A DNA stretch of 64,000 bases from an uncultured Aquimarina sp. GTDB lineage: Bacteria > Bacteroidota > Bacteroidia > Flavobacteriales > Flavobacteriaceae. The notes below the pieces were generated by a model that searched no databases, was not told where the DNA came from, and worked only from the letters and a program-made list of their open reading frames with translations. A program made the translations under genes and the position numbers. Location of the stretch: positions 558,001-622,000 of the forward strand of contig CANMWA010000001.1 of assembly GCA_947501475.1 (NCBI GenBank), in the 5' to 3' direction. Of this stretch, positions 62,994 to 64,000 are shown piece after piece. Within the stretch, counting starts at the first letter, position 1. Each line of letters begins with the position of its first letter.

Positions 62994-63917
62994 ATGAGAA
63001 AAAGTATCAAAAACAAAGCAATAGTACTTTGTACACTATTAGGAATATCAATGGCATTAATTTCTTGTTATGGCGATGGGATCGACCCCGAAGCAGAGGT
63101 AGAAACCGTTGTTTTGGATTTGGCAGGCAATGATGCAGTAACTGTTGATAAAAAAGGAAATGTATATGTGTCAGAATATGGGCAATTTGTAAATACAGGC
63201 GGAAACGGAACGCGTATTATAAAGATATCAAAGCAAGGAGAGGCGTCTGAGTTTTTATCTGGATTAGAAGGTCCTTTGGGGAATGCAATAGATGTTCAGG
63301 GTAATTTTTATGTCAATAATGCCAATAATACAAGAAGCGGCGAGGTGCTTAAAATTGCTCCCGATGGTACACGTACTGTTCTGGCAACCATCGATGGGTG
63401 GCCAAGCGGATTAACCCTAGACTACCAAAACAATATTTATGTATCTAATTTCTTGACCCCTACAGTACATAAGATTACTCCTCAAGGTGACGTATCAATA
63501 TATGCTACCGATCCTAGATTGGCAGGTGGGGTAGGTATTGATTTTGATTATAAAGGAAACCTTGTTGTAGGTAATTTTGCTACCGCAGATATTGTGTCGA
63601 TAACCCCAGTAGGTAATGTTTCATTAATTGCTACTATTCCTGATATTGTAGTAAATGGTTTTGGAATTGGATATATTACTGTGGTCGGTAATTCTATTTT
63701 TGCAACAGGTATCGCAGTCAATAAAATATTTAGAGTAACACTGAATGGTAAAGTTGAAGAATTTGCTGGCACAGGAGAAGCAACCGTTCTAGATGGGCCG
63801 CTTAAAGAAGCATCATTTAATGGGCCTAATGGTATTACTGCTGATGCATACGGCAAAGCATTATACATCTCAGAGTTTGGAGGAACCGGAGCTTTACGTA
63901 AAATTAAATTGAAATAG
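62994..63917 (+). CDS. NHL/SMP-30-like beta-propeller lipoprotein
   Basis: The 307-residue product (ATG at 62994; the upstream frame was dropped) has a lipobox LISC (Cys25). It contains repeats of the form GNxYVSxxxxxxI and KIxPxG (NVYVSEYGQ, NNIYVSNF, GNLVVGNF, GKALYISEFG), consistent with a six-bladed propeller. The fold resembles SMP-30/gluconolactonase-like or Vgb-like proteins. It probably binds or hydrolyses a small ligand in the envelope. It follows the AraC-type regulator gene. Confidence 0.82.
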   Translation: MRKSIKNKAIVLCTLLGISMALISCYGDGIDPEAEVETVVLDLAGNDAVTVDKKGNVYVSEYGQFVNTGGNGTRIIKISKQGEASEFLSGLEGPLGNAIDVQGNFYVNNANNTRSGEVLKIAPDGTRTVLATIDGWPSGLTLDYQNNIYVSNFLTPTVHKITPQGDVSIYATDPRLAGGVGIDFDYKGNLVVGNFATADIVSITPVGNVSLIATIPDIVVNGFGIGYITVVGNSIFATGIAVNKIFRVTLNGKVEEFAGTGEATVLDGPLKEASFNGPNGITADAYGKALYISEFGGTGALRKIKLK

Positions 63918-63947
63918 GCTAAGTTCAAATACATAGGTTTTTATGTA

Positions 63948-63982
63948 TTAACCCCAAAGGTTTTCAAAACCTTTGGGGTTAA
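63948..63982 (+). terminator. Terminator after the NHL lipoprotein gene
   Basis: A perfect 17-bp inverted repeat, TTAACCCCAAAGGTTTT with AAAACCTTTGGGGTTAA, with a one-base spacer that will open to a small loop, followed by TTTGATA. Confidence 0.85.
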
Positions 63983-64000
63983 TTTGATACTTAATTGATT

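Noticed and set aside
1..64000. tRNA, rRNA or insertion sequences
   Set aside because: None was found by eye; a tRNAscan or ISfinder run would be decisive, and a hit would overturn this.

Overview
This 64-kb window is AT-rich chromosomal DNA from a member of the Bacteroidota, most likely a marine Flavobacteriaceae. The genus cannot be fixed from the sequence alone. The evidence is a carotenoid lycopene cyclase, a type IX secretion C-terminal domain, promoter boxes of the TAnnTTTG type, a DUF1800/DUF1501 pair, and short palindromic intergenic repeats of the kind common in this phylum. No rRNA, tRNA, transposase, phage gene or CRISPR array was seen. Most of the window is housekeeping or metabolic.

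Layout. 1-9.9 kb: a truncated secreted protein, crtY, a TerB/DnaJ co-chaperone, a bacilliredoxin, a plsC/acyl-ACP desaturase lipid pair, an HD hydrolase, a lipoprotein, a radical SAM enzyme, a TIR-domain protein and an Ntn-type asparaginase lipoprotein. 9.9-22.4 kb: a small membrane-protein pair, then an envelope block with a giant alpha-2-macroglobulin lipoprotein and penicillin-binding protein 1C, separated by two small enzymes and a hybrid histidine kinase. 22.5-36.7 kb: a 14-kb co-directional catabolic cluster. It holds a TetR regulator, acyl-CoA synthetase, two SDRs, a biotin-dependent acyl-CoA carboxylase (beta and alpha), enoyl-CoA hydratase, a BKACE enzyme, two acyl-CoA dehydrogenases (one fused to an SCP2 domain) and an aldehyde dehydrogenase. 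It ends at a strong terminator.

36.8-46.6 kb: two tandem paralogous outer-membrane proteins, a CYTH phosphatase, an atypical SDR, DNA polymerase IV, an aminotransferase and the sdhCAB operon. 46.6-56.2 kb: an NAD-binding epimerase with an M28 membrane peptidase, a CBS protein, a GIDE-like membrane protein with a zinc-ribbon partner, a histone-deacetylase-like enzyme, an unknown secreted protein and metG. 56.2-64 kb: the DUF1501/DUF1800 pair, LD-carboxypeptidase, YraN, a lipoprotein, a membrane AraC regulator and an NHL-repeat lipoprotein.

The best candidate for something undescribed is the 22.5-36.7 kb cluster. Its gene set resembles the acyclic-terpene (atu) and leucine-type pathways, in which a CoA-activated branched acyl chain is dehydrogenated, carboxylated and hydrated. 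It has no HMG-CoA lyase or AtuA, and instead carries a BKACE gene, a PECR-like SDR without the usual Tyr/Lys pair, and an ACAD-SCP2 fusion. Other points of interest are a TIR protein with a two-part C-terminal extension, an in-frame repeat insertion inside metG, several 7- and 8-bp tandem arrays next to genes, and a family of palindromic repeats.
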